The position numbers and the translations under genes were made by a program. The notes beneath the pieces were generated by a model. It saw nothing but the letters and a program-made list of their open reading frames with translations, had not been told where the DNA came from and ran no database searches. 29,117 nt of DNA from JBBIVP01 sp037439705 [NCBI: bacterium]. GTDB lineage: Bacteria; JBBIVP01. Shown here piece by piece: positions 1 through 6,994 of this stretch. Numbering within the stretch: position 1 is the stretch's first letter; each line of letters starts with the position of its first letter. The DNA is taken from contig JBBIVP010000003.1 in assembly GCA_037439705.1 (NCBI GenBank), positions 1 through 29,117 of the forward strand, given 5' to 3'.

Positions 1-2
1 TA

Positions 3-1193
3 GACCTCCTCGTTCAATCAGGAATTCTTTCTGCCTCCCATACTGTCTCTCTGATAGATGCAATGGCAGAAAAACTTTCTCATAAAGAGGTTTTAGAGAG
101 AATTGAAGATATTCGCCCGGATGTAATTTTTTCTCTTGTTGGTAGCCTCTCTTATGAGAATGACATCAATTTTTTGAGGGAATGTAAAGGTATTGGAAAT
201 CCTCTAATAGTCAGTTCAGGCGATATCCTTCTTGAAGAAGAACCTCCTCAATGGGTGGATGCTGTTCTTACGAATTTTGTGAGCGATGAACTTCTTCTTT
301 TTATTGAAGGTAAAAAAGAGGGTTTTAAATTTTTAAAGGTGAGGGGAGAAAATGGATATGGAGAGAGAAATTTTAGATTTGATAAGAAGGAATTTTCCTA
401 TCCCGTTCCGCTTCATAAAATTTTCATGAAAATGGGGTATCGCCTTCCATTTATTCCTTTTCCTTTTGCTTCTGTCTTAACCTCATTTGGGTGTCCATTT
501 CAATGTTTTTACTGCAACAGCGGAAATATTGGATTTTCTCTGAGAGAAATTGAAAATATAAAGGAGGAGATAGAATTCATTGCATCTATGGGAATAAAGC
601 ACATTTTTATTAAAGATATGACATTTCTTTCTGTTAAAGAACATTCTCTTGAGGTAATGAGCTTCTTAAAAAGACATGGTATTACATATAATTGTTACAC
701 AAAAGCCGAACTTCTAAACGAAAATTTGCTTTATGAATTAAAAAGCACAGGATGCTCAATGATTCAGATAGGAGTTGAAAGCATAAATGAAGAGGCACTC
801 AAAAAACTTGGAAGGAAGGCAGACATTAGATGGACGAGTGAGGTATTCAAAATTGCTAAAAGTCTGGGAATACGAACTGGTGCCCATTTCATTTTTGGTC
901 TCCCGTATCACAATTATGAGGACATCGACAAGACGATAAAGTTTGCCTGTGAATTGAAACCCGATTATGCCTCTTTTAACATATTTATTCCAAGGCCTGC
1001 TTCCATTCTGTGGAAAGAAAACTTTGGAAATTTAATCTCTGAAGAAAAAAGATGGCTTAAAAAAGCCTATTTGTCATTTTTATTGAGAGGGTGGAGGATA
1101 GAGAACATCCCCAAAAATTTTAGATTGATGGCAGAATTTCTAAGAGAGGGGGGTATTCTTTACAAAAACCTTTTCAGAAGGAAAAATGGCTGA
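3..1193 (+). CDS. B12-binding-type radical SAM protein, 5' end outside window
   Basis: A radical SAM enzyme of the class with an N-terminal cobalamin-binding-type domain. The reading frame is open from base 3. The 20 codons before the first visible Met (base 63) encode a plausible end of the first Rossmann repeat (SHTVSLIDAMAE), so the real start lies upstream and about 396 residues are visible. The 4Fe-4S/SAM motif is CPFQCFYC (CxxxCxxC, bases about 492-515), followed by a TIM-barrel-like region with IQIGVESINEEALKKLGR and FIFGLPY, both typical of the family. No DxHxxG cobalamin-ligand motif is visible in the part present. The stop overlaps the next gene's ATG by 8 bases, so the two are cotranscribed. 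Substrate unknown; related enzymes methylate or rearrange lipids, cofactors and secondary metabolites. Family confident, function not. Confidence 0.88.
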   Translation, partial: DLLVQSGILSASHTVSLIDAMAEKLSHKEVLERIEDIRPDVIFSLVGSLSYENDINFLRECKGIGNPLIVSSGDILLEEEPPQWVDAVLTNFVSDELLLFIEGKKEGFKFLKVRGENGYGERNFRFDKKEFSYPVPLHKIFMKMGYRLPFIPFPFASVLTSFGCPFQCFYCNSGNIGFSLREIENIKEEIEFIASMGIKHIFIKDMTFLSVKEHSLEVMSFLKRHGITYNCYTKAELLNENLLYELKSTGCSMIQIGVESINEEALKKLGRKADIRWTSEVFKIAKSLGIRTGAHFIFGLPYHNYEDIDKTIKFACELKPDYASFNIFIPRPASILWKENFGNLISEEKRWLKKAYLSFLLRGWRIENIPKNFRLMAEFLREGGILYKNLFRRKNG

Positions 1194-2718
1194 AGTTATA
1201 CTTTTAATGCCTGAAACAGGTCTTTGGGAAAGGGTGAGAAATCCTTTCCCACCTCTCGGGCTACTTTATGCCTCCTCTTTTGTAGCAAAGGAGTTTGAGA
1301 CTATCTTAATAGATATGAGGTTGAACGGAAAATGGAGGGATGAAATTTTGAAACACATTGATTCCTCTACTATATGTGTTGCTGCTCCTCTATGGACTGG
1401 TCATATGATAAAAAGTGTCCTTGACGCCTTCTTATTTGTTAAGAAGGAAAAATGTATCAAGACTGTGGTTGGTGGACCTCACGCTTCACTTATGCCATTT
1501 GAAACCGTTTCCCATCCCTATGTTGATTTTGTTGTTCAGGGGGAGGGGGAGATTGCATTCCTTGAACTATTGATGGCTTTAAAAGAAAGAAGGGATTTTA
1601 AATGGATAGAAGGATTGTGGTGGAAAGGAGGGGGAAATCCTTCAAAAAGATTTCTTGACCTTTCAACCCTTCCAGAGGTTCCTTATCATTTGATTGATGT
1701 TAAAAATTATATGGGATTTATGGGTAGAAGAAAAAGTTTTCCCCTTGAAGCCTCTCGTGGATGTCCTTTTTCATGCAGGTTCTGTTATCAGAAAACTTAT
1801 AGTAGGAGCATGTGGAGACCATATCCTATAGATATGGTTTTCAATAGGGCAAAGACTCTTGTGGAGAGATACGGAGTGGAAGACATATATTTTATAGATG
1901 ATGAATTTTTTGTTGACAGAGAAAGGGTTTTGAATCTTGGAAGGAGATTAAAGACTCTCAATATTACATGGCAGGTGCAGGGAGGAAGCATTTCTACATT
2001 AAAAAGGATGAGTGCAAAAAATTTTGAAGAGATGAGAGAGTGCGGATGTGTCAGAATCACTATAGGGATTGAAAGTGGCTCTGAAAGGACTCTCGGCATA
2101 TTGGGAAAAAAATTTTCTTCTGAAGAAGCTTATGAGTGTATAAAAAGGATTGTAGGTGCTGGAATTTCAGTTTACATTTCTATGATGGGAGGCGTGCCAG
2201 GAGAAGAAGTTAAAGACATTTATGAAACAATAGATTTTATTTTAAAAATTTTGAAAATCTCTAAAAGGGTTTATGTTTCACCCATTTACTCATATACCCC
2301 GTTTCCCGGAACTGAAATCTATGAGAAATTAAAAGAAGAATTTTCTTTTCCTAAAGATCTGAATGAATGGGGAAATTACTCGTATGAGGATAACCCTTAT
2401 ATAAAAAATAAAAAGTTCAACAGTTTGCTCAAAAGGCTATATTTCCTCACCCTCTTGTGTGATGAGAAAATGAATTTTTATTCCAATTCATCTATTTTAA
2501 AAATTCTAGCAAAAATTTATAAACCGATATCCCTTTTCAGATTGAGGCACAGATTTTTTTCTTTTATGATAGAATTTCTCATCTGGAAATGGCTTTTCTT
2601 AAGGAGATACAACCCTTGCAAGAACCAACAAATATTTTTCATCAGAAGGGAACTTTTTAAGAACCTCAATTTTCAATCCGATTTCATCTGCAACCTTTAC
2701 AGCATCTTCAAAGCTTAA
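1186..2718 (+). CDS. B12-binding-type radical SAM protein
   Basis: A 510-residue radical SAM protein. The N-terminal cobalamin-binding-type domain (about 1-140) has NPFPPLGLLYASSF, GGPHASLMP and the QGEGE signature common in this class. The radical SAM motif CPFSCRFC has cysteines at 193, 197 and 200, followed by YFIDDEFF and ITIGIESGSERTL. There is no DxHxxG His ligand, so cobalamin may be bound without that His or not at all. The ATG lies inside the end of the preceding gene and has an AAGGA Shine-Dalgarno site four bases upstream. The last 40 residues are read from DNA that also encodes the end of the convergent membrane protein (120-base overlap), so the extreme C-terminus may be poorly conserved tail. 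Substrate unknown. Confidence 0.88.
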   Translation: MAEVILLMPETGLWERVRNPFPPLGLLYASSFVAKEFETILIDMRLNGKWRDEILKHIDSSTICVAAPLWTGHMIKSVLDAFLFVKKEKCIKTVVGGPHASLMPFETVSHPYVDFVVQGEGEIAFLELLMALKERRDFKWIEGLWWKGGGNPSKRFLDLSTLPEVPYHLIDVKNYMGFMGRRKSFPLEASRGCPFSCRFCYQKTYSRSMWRPYPIDMVFNRAKTLVERYGVEDIYFIDDEFFVDRERVLNLGRRLKTLNITWQVQGGSISTLKRMSAKNFEEMRECGCVRITIGIESGSERTLGILGKKFSSEEAYECIKRIVGAGISVYISMMGGVPGEEVKDIYETIDFILKILKISKRVYVSPIYSYTPFPGTEIYEKLKEEFSFPKDLNEWGNYSYEDNPYIKNKKFNSLLKRLYFLTLLCDEKMNFYSNSSILKILAKIYKPISLFRLRHRFFSFMIEFLIWKWLFLRRYNPCKNQQIFFIRRELFKNLNFQSDFICNLYSIFKA

Positions 2719-4212
2719 ACCTTTTTTATACCATCCTTTTTTGCTTCCGAAAAGAACTATTTGATTTCTTAAAGCAAGAAGAGCGGTATAAATTGCATTC
2801 CTATTTGGGTATTTTTCTATGAAATATGTCCAATCAACAGCTTCTACCATTCCATTGGAGATAAGTTTATAGCCATGAGGTCCCGCTAAGTCATTAATTC
2901 TTTTTATGTCATTTTCTATTAAATAATCCGCTACTTTTCTATGAAGGGATAGAGAATCGGATGATTCATTTACATATTTTCTCCATACTTCAAGCTGGAT
3001 ATAATTGTAAAAAATAGCAAAAATAAGAATGATTTTTACAGCCCTGTCAGATGAAAAAATTTTTATCCTTTTTAATGCATAAGGGATATAGGGAATAAAA
3101 AATAGAAGGATGTAATTTATGTGATGAGGGAAGGGAGAGTAAAATAAAAGGAACTGGATAAATAACAGAGATAAGAGAGATGTGATAAAAAGAAGTTTTT
3201 CAAATTTTCCCCTTTTTCTTTCAAAAAACAATCCCAGAAGACCGAATAACAAAATTATACCTGATGGGAGGGAAAATGGCAGAAACTGGATTCCGAGAGA
3301 TGGTCGCACATAAGAGAGTGGTGCGAATACCCCCATAATAATGCGAATAAAATTTAGGAATAAAAAAAGAGATGCCTTGGGATGGATGCTTTTGAAAAGA
3401 AAATTTATCATTCCTGTAAACGGGCTGATTATGTATGGAAAAATGAGAAGAAGAAATAGGAATCCGCTAAAAATAAGGGGAATTACCTTTATCTTGAGCG
3501 AAATTTTCCTTTCTGTAAGAAGAAATGCAATTATCACTGAAAAAAGAAATATCCCTCCTATTATAAGATGAAAGTGAAGAAAAAGTCCCGAAAATGCTAA
3601 AAGATAAAATGCATCAATTGAGTTTAATGTTCTTTCTTCCAAAATTTTTTTCAGCTTCATAAGAAAGATAATTTCCATTATGAATAATACAACCTGGTTG
3701 TAAAAAGGGGGGAGAGCAAATGGTGCCCCAAAAATGGGAAATGTAATGAGGTAGATGGTAAGGAGTTCTTTATTTTTTTCAATAAATTTTTCAATAAATT
3801 TCATATAGACTAACAAAAAGAGAAGAAATGTAAAAAGAAAATATGCTCTTTCTGAATATATGTTTTTTCCAAAGATAGAAAGCCATGTTCTGCCAAGATA
3901 TATATTGACAATAAGAGCTGAATATGGAACAGCAGAAATGATGTATTCTTTTTTGTCTATTTTCAGTATACCTGCAGGGTAGGGCATTTCATAAGATGTA
4001 TTGATTAAAAAGGAAAGGCGACCAATTCTGATCTCTTTAAACGAGGAGAACAAAGGGATGATCTCATTTCCATTCCTTTTTACATCAATAACTCTTAATG
4101 GATCATTGGATTCAGCAAATCTTTCTTCATGGAGAATAGTTATAACAAAAAGAAATCTCCATGTTAAAATTATACCGCTAATAAGCAAAAGAAGTAATTT
4201 CCTTTTCCCCAT
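2599..4212 (-). CDS. Multi-pass membrane protein, GT-C glycosyltransferase-like
   Basis: A 537-residue integral membrane protein. It has an N-terminal membrane segment (LLLLLISGIILTWRFLFVI), an extracytoplasmic stretch of about 90 residues, then roughly nine further hydrophobic segments to about residue 400 and a soluble C-terminal domain of about 130 residues. This topology resembles GT-C enzymes (GT39/ArnT-like) that use polyprenyl-phosphate sugars, but I see no convincing catalytic Asp/Glu motif after the first segment, so the enzyme assignment is inference. It stands alone on the minus strand between radical SAM genes and is transcribed divergently from the third one. An AAGG precedes the ATG as a weak ribosome site. 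Its tail overlaps the convergent radical SAM gene. It could instead be an uncharacterised membrane scaffold. Confidence 0.72.
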   Translation of the reverse strand: MGKRKLLLLLISGIILTWRFLFVITILHEERFAESNDPLRVIDVKRNGNEIIPLFSSFKEIRIGRLSFLINTSYEMPYPAGILKIDKKEYIISAVPYSALIVNIYLGRTWLSIFGKNIYSERAYFLFTFLLFLLVYMKFIEKFIEKNKELLTIYLITFPIFGAPFALPPFYNQVVLFIMEIIFLMKLKKILEERTLNSIDAFYLLAFSGLFLHFHLIIGGIFLFSVIIAFLLTERKISLKIKVIPLIFSGFLFLLLIFPYIISPFTGMINFLFKSIHPKASLFLFLNFIRIIMGVFAPLSYVRPSLGIQFLPFSLPSGIILLFGLLGLFFERKRGKFEKLLFITSLLSLLFIQFLLFYSPFPHHINYILLFFIPYIPYALKRIKIFSSDRAVKIILIFAIFYNYIQLEVWRKYVNESSDSLSLHRKVADYLIENDIKRINDLAGPHGYKLISNGMVEAVDWTYFIEKYPNRNAIYTALLALRNQIVLFGSKKGWYKKGLSFEDAVKVADEIGLKIEVLKKFPSDEKYLLVLARVVSP

Positions 4213-4230
4213 AATTTATCGCCTTAAAGT

Positions 4231-4245
4231 CTTTTATAATAAAAG
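4231..4245. promoter_or_regulatory. 15-bp palindrome in divergent promoter region
   Basis: CTTTTAT-A-ATAAAAG is a perfect inverted repeat with 7-base arms around one central base. It is flanked by a second pair, AAAGT (4226-4230) and ACTTT (4249-4253). It lies in the 86-base gap between the divergent membrane-protein and radical SAM genes, and overlaps a possible minus-strand -10 (TATAAA, 4233-4238) whose -35 (TTGAAA, 4254-4259) is only 15 bases away. It could be an operator for a dimeric regulator. AT-only palindromes also occur by chance in DNA this AT-rich. Confidence 0.35.
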
Positions 4246-4262
4246 TGGACTTTTTTCAATCC

Positions 4263-4292
4263 TTGCTTTTATGGACCTTATTATGATATAAT
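4263..4292 (+). promoter_or_regulatory. Promoter for third radical SAM gene, predicted leaderless
   Basis: TTGCTT (4263-4268), an 18-base spacer and a perfect TATAAT (4287-4292). The ATG begins at 4299, seven bases after the end of the -10 box and so at the expected transcription start. No Shine-Dalgarno site precedes the ATG. The -35 match is weak (TTG only); the -10 is consensus. Confidence 0.5.
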
Positions 4293-4298
4293 TCAAAA

Positions 4299-5768
4299 AT
4301 GAAAGTCCTTTTTGTATTCAGAGGGGGTGAATGGTTAGGAATTGAGTATCTTTCATCATTTTTGAAATCAAAGGGGCATGAAGTAGACCTCCTCTATCAT
4401 CCTGGTTCAGGAGAGGTTGAAAGGAGGATAAACCTTATAGAGAAACTCCATAACCTCATAGGAATTGAAGAATTCATGCTGAAAAGGGCAGAAAAATTTG
4501 AACCAGACCTCATAGCCTTTTCATCTCCAACAAATCTATTTCCATGGGTAAAGAAGATGGCTAAAAAATTAAAGGAATCTTTAAAAGTCCCTGTAATAGT
4601 TGGAGGTCCGCACGCCATATCCGTTCCTGAATATGTTCTCATGCAGGACGGAATAGATATGGTTTGCACAGGAGAGGGTGAAGAGGCTCTCCTTGAGCTT
4701 CTGAATTCCATGGAAAAGGGAGAAAAAAGGACTGACATAAAAAATATATGGTTTAAGGTGGATGGAAAAATTATAAGAAATCCCGTTCGTCCATTGATGG
4801 AAGACCTTGATTCACTACCATTTCCCGATAAGGAGATTTTTGAGAAGTATGGAGCGATAAAAGAAAGATTATACATAATGACCGCAAGGGGATGCCCGTA
4901 TCTGTGCTCTTACTGTTATACAACAATATGGCGGAAGGTTTACAGAAACGGTGGTCCATTTTACAGAAGAAGGAGTGTTGAAAATGTCATTGAAGAGATT
5001 GAGTATCACCTGAAAAGGAGAAATTACAAGGAAATTGCTTTTTACGATGACATATTCACATTAAATAAGGCATGGCTTGAGAAGTTTGCCAAAATATATC
5101 CATCTGAGATAGGAATAAAATTTAAGGCACTCGTTCACCCTGAAATGGTTGATGATGAGGTAGTTTCTTTGCTGAAAAAGGCAGGATGCTATTATGTTGA
5201 TATAGGAATTGAGGCAGGAAGCGAAAGAATAAGAAAAGAGGTTCTAAATAGAAAAATTTCTGATGAGAGTATAATAAAATCCTGCGAAGCATTCAAAATG
5301 GCTGGAATAAGGGTCTGCACGCTCAACATATTTGGTATTCCCGGGGAAACCATTGAGGATATGAAAAAAACAGTTGAAATGAATTTCAGAATAAAGCCGG
5401 ATGGAGCGATAACAAGCATAATGTATCCATTTCCGGAGACTGAGATATACAGGGACTGTCTGAATAAGGGATTCATCGGAGAGGAAGAAAAAAGAATGGT
5501 TTTTGAGGGATATGGCTCGTATAAAGAACCATCCCTAATAAACTCAGGTATCCCCCCATCAATTGCTTACAAGTTTATGAGACTTCTTCCATTCGCTGTA
5601 AAACTTCCTTCTCCTTTGGGAAAGTTCGTTTTGAAACTTCCTCTTCCAAAATTTATAGATATATTCTTTCTGCCCTTTATCTCAATAAGAAGAAACTTCA
5701 TAATAAGGTTTAAGGAATTATTTTCATCTATCCTGACCTCGTGGAAGAGATACCTTCTGGAAAGGTAA
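4299..5768 (+). CDS. B12-binding-type radical SAM protein
   Basis: A 489-residue radical SAM protein with a cobalamin-binding-type N-terminus (about 1-135; SKGHEVDLLYH, VGGPHAISVPEYV, CTGEGEEALLELL) and the cluster motif CPYLCSYC (Cys 199, 203, 206) preceded by MTARG. The segments YRRRSVENVIEEIEY, FYDDIFTLN, DIGIEAGSERIRK and NIFGIPGET are standard for the methyltransferase/cyclase-like B12 radical SAM families. No DxHxxG ligand motif is seen. It is the third such gene within 5.8 kb and starts a separate transcript, with a TATAAT box only six bases before its ATG. The C-terminal 80 residues are hydrophobic and basic (LPSPLGKFVLKLPLPKF), suggesting membrane association and perhaps a lipid substrate. 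That last point is inference. Confidence 0.88.
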   Translation: MKVLFVFRGGEWLGIEYLSSFLKSKGHEVDLLYHPGSGEVERRINLIEKLHNLIGIEEFMLKRAEKFEPDLIAFSSPTNLFPWVKKMAKKLKESLKVPVIVGGPHAISVPEYVLMQDGIDMVCTGEGEEALLELLNSMEKGEKRTDIKNIWFKVDGKIIRNPVRPLMEDLDSLPFPDKEIFEKYGAIKERLYIMTARGCPYLCSYCYTTIWRKVYRNGGPFYRRRSVENVIEEIEYHLKRRNYKEIAFYDDIFTLNKAWLEKFAKIYPSEIGIKFKALVHPEMVDDEVVSLLKKAGCYYVDIGIEAGSERIRKEVLNRKISDESIIKSCEAFKMAGIRVCTLNIFGIPGETIEDMKKTVEMNFRIKPDGAITSIMYPFPETEIYRDCLNKGFIGEEEKRMVFEGYGSYKEPSLINSGIPPSIAYKFMRLLPFAVKLPSPLGKFVLKLPLPKFIDIFFLPFISIRRNFIIRFKELFSSILTSWKRYLLER

Positions 5769-5804
5769 ATTACTTAAGAACTATTTCTGAACCGAAGGAT
5801 TTTT

Positions 5805-6263
5805 CTATTTTCCAAGATGTGATAATATAGCCCATATAGCAGTTATGTTAAGGGTTGAGAATGCAAGCATTATTCCTATGAACCATAAGATGAGGCTCCT
5901 TTTGTCCCTTTCCATCCTTTCAATGAGTTCGGTTCTAAGAGAAACTATCTTCTCTATGAATTCAGTTCTAAGAGAAACTATCTTTTCTATCATTTCGCCT
6001 TTGTCCTTCACCATCCTTTCAATGAGTTCGCCTTTGTCCCTTTCCATCCTTTCAATAAGTTCTGTTTTGAAAAAGGCTATCTTTTCTATCAACTCCGTTT
6101 TGTCCCTTTCTGTTTTCTCGTAAAGGGCATCAATTCTTGATTCCAATCTGCTGAACCTATTTTCTAACTCATCCATCCTCGCTTCTAATCTATCAAGTCT
6201 CGCTTCTATCCTCGGAAGCCTTTCCTCTAAATCTTCAATGCCTATTCCCATTTCTTTTCCCAT
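5805..6263 (-). CDS. Hendecad-repeat coiled-coil protein with C-terminal membrane anchor
   Basis: A 152-residue protein I cannot assign to a characterised function. Residues 12-49 form heptads (LDRLEAR, MDELENR, FSRLESR). Residues 50-126 are exactly seven tandem 11-residue units of pattern K/R-x4-K/R-x-E-L/M/F-I-E, the last unit degenerate. Residues 127-148 (WFIGIMLAF...) form one transmembrane helix with a very short tail. The predicted shape is a long helical rod anchored at its C-terminus, probably a homo-oligomer. It resembles small coiled-coil/TM proteins of the DUF1640 or Bdr kind in architecture only. A strong promoter lies immediately upstream. The ATG at 6261-6263 is eight bases from the -10, so leaderless initiation is likely; an alternative start is Met5. 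A related architecture recurs at 9377-9706. Confidence 0.75.
   Translation of the reverse strand: MGKEMGIGIEDLEERLPRIEARLDRLEARMDELENRFSRLESRIDALYEKTERDKTELIEKIAFFKTELIERMERDKGELIERMVKDKGEMIEKIVSLRTEFIEKIVSLRTELIERMERDKRSLILWFIGIMLAFSTLNITAIWAILSHLGK
5886..6116 (-). repeat. Seven tandem 33-base repeats encoding 11-residue units
   Basis: These 231 bases encode residues 50-126 of the coiled-coil protein as seven 33-base units without spacing errors. Adjacent units are sometimes nearly identical in DNA: the two KIVSLRTE(F/L)IE copies share most bases, and the ERDKGELIE-type copies share fragments of 12-20 bases. This implies growth by unit duplication, with selection for the 11-residue period. 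Confidence 0.85.
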
Positions 6264-6271
6264 TTGAAATC

Positions 6272-6299
6272 ATTATAACCCAAAATTTTCAGAAGTCAA
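6272..6299 (-). promoter_or_regulatory. Strong sigma-70-type promoter for coiled-coil gene
   Basis: On the minus strand, TTGACT (6294-6299), a 16-base spacer and a perfect TATAAT (6272-6277). The ATG at 6263 starts nine bases after the end of the -10, leaving a predicted 5' leader of about two bases. It is one of the clearest promoters in the window and separates this gene from the TPR gene on the same strand. Confidence 0.72.
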
Positions 6300-6352
6300 G
6301 TGTTCGATTAAATTTCAACCTTGATAAAATTTAACGATAAAAATTTGGTTTA

Positions 6353-6994
6353 TTATTTTTCTATTTCCTTTTTTATCAGGGTTTTTACGGACTCGGGGAT
6401 TTCCGGGAGGGAGAGGAGTGTTTCAAAAATTCTTATAGCGAATTCTTTTTTGCCTGTTTTGAAGGCGGAGATTCCTAAAAGTAGGAGAATATCCGGGTCA
6501 TCGGTATTTTTGAATTTTATGAGGAGGTTATAAGCTTCTTTTGTCCGTTCTACTTTGATGTATAAGCTGGCAAGGAAGATGAGTGTATTTTTTTCCTGTT
6601 TTAGATTGAAGCAGTATTCTGCCCATCTGATAGCGTCGTTCAGATTTTCCATACCTTCTAAGGAGCGGGATATGGAAAGGCATATTTCTCTGTCGGATGG
6701 ATAGAATTGAAAGGCATGAAGCAAGAGTTTTATTGCTTCTTCATAAAGCCCCTTGTTCAGGTAATAGATTCCGATTTTTACATACGCTTCAGGATATACG
6801 ACCTTTGTTTTTATTGCCTCTTCAAGTTCTTTTAAAGCTAAATCTTCATTTTTTCTTGAGAAATATGTGGCTGCCATAAAGGTGTGCCATCTTGAGTTTG
6901 CCATTTCTTCAACCGATTTTGCGTATTCAAGCCATTTAATGGAGAGTAAAGAGGAGATAATAAGAACGGGTATAATTTTTGTTTTTTCTTTCAT
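6353..6994 (-). CDS. TPR-repeat protein with N-terminal membrane segment
   Basis: A 213-residue protein starting at the ATG at 6992-6994, which overlaps the stop of the YfhO-like gene (ATGA). A longer in-frame start at 7084 would run 93 bases into that gene with no support. Residues 1-25 are a basic start plus hydrophobic segment (IIPVLIISSLLSIKWL), a membrane anchor or uncleaved signal. Residues 35-205 form about five TPR-like helical hairpins (YPEAYVKIGIYYLNKGLYEEAIKLL is the clearest in part). It is probably an extracytoplasmic scaffold for the adjacent membrane enzyme, coupled to it in translation. Its partner proteins are unknown. Confidence 0.78.
   Translation of the reverse strand: MKEKTKIIPVLIISSLLSIKWLEYAKSVEEMANSRWHTFMAATYFSRKNEDLALKELEEAIKTKVVYPEAYVKIGIYYLNKGLYEEAIKLLLHAFQFYPSDREICLSISRSLEGMENLNDAIRWAEYCFNLKQEKNTLIFLASLYIKVERTKEAYNLLIKFKNTDDPDILLLLGISAFKTGKKEFAIRIFETLLSLPEIPESVKTLIKKEIEK

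Noticed and set aside
4397-4876. 159-codon open frame on the minus strand inside the third radical SAM gene
   Set aside because: It lies opposite the conserved B12-binding-type domain, has no ribosome site and no recognisable protein features.
5886-6116. Regular 33-base repeats as a CRISPR array
   Set aside because: Repeats are contiguous without spacers, in frame, and encode regular coiled-coil units.
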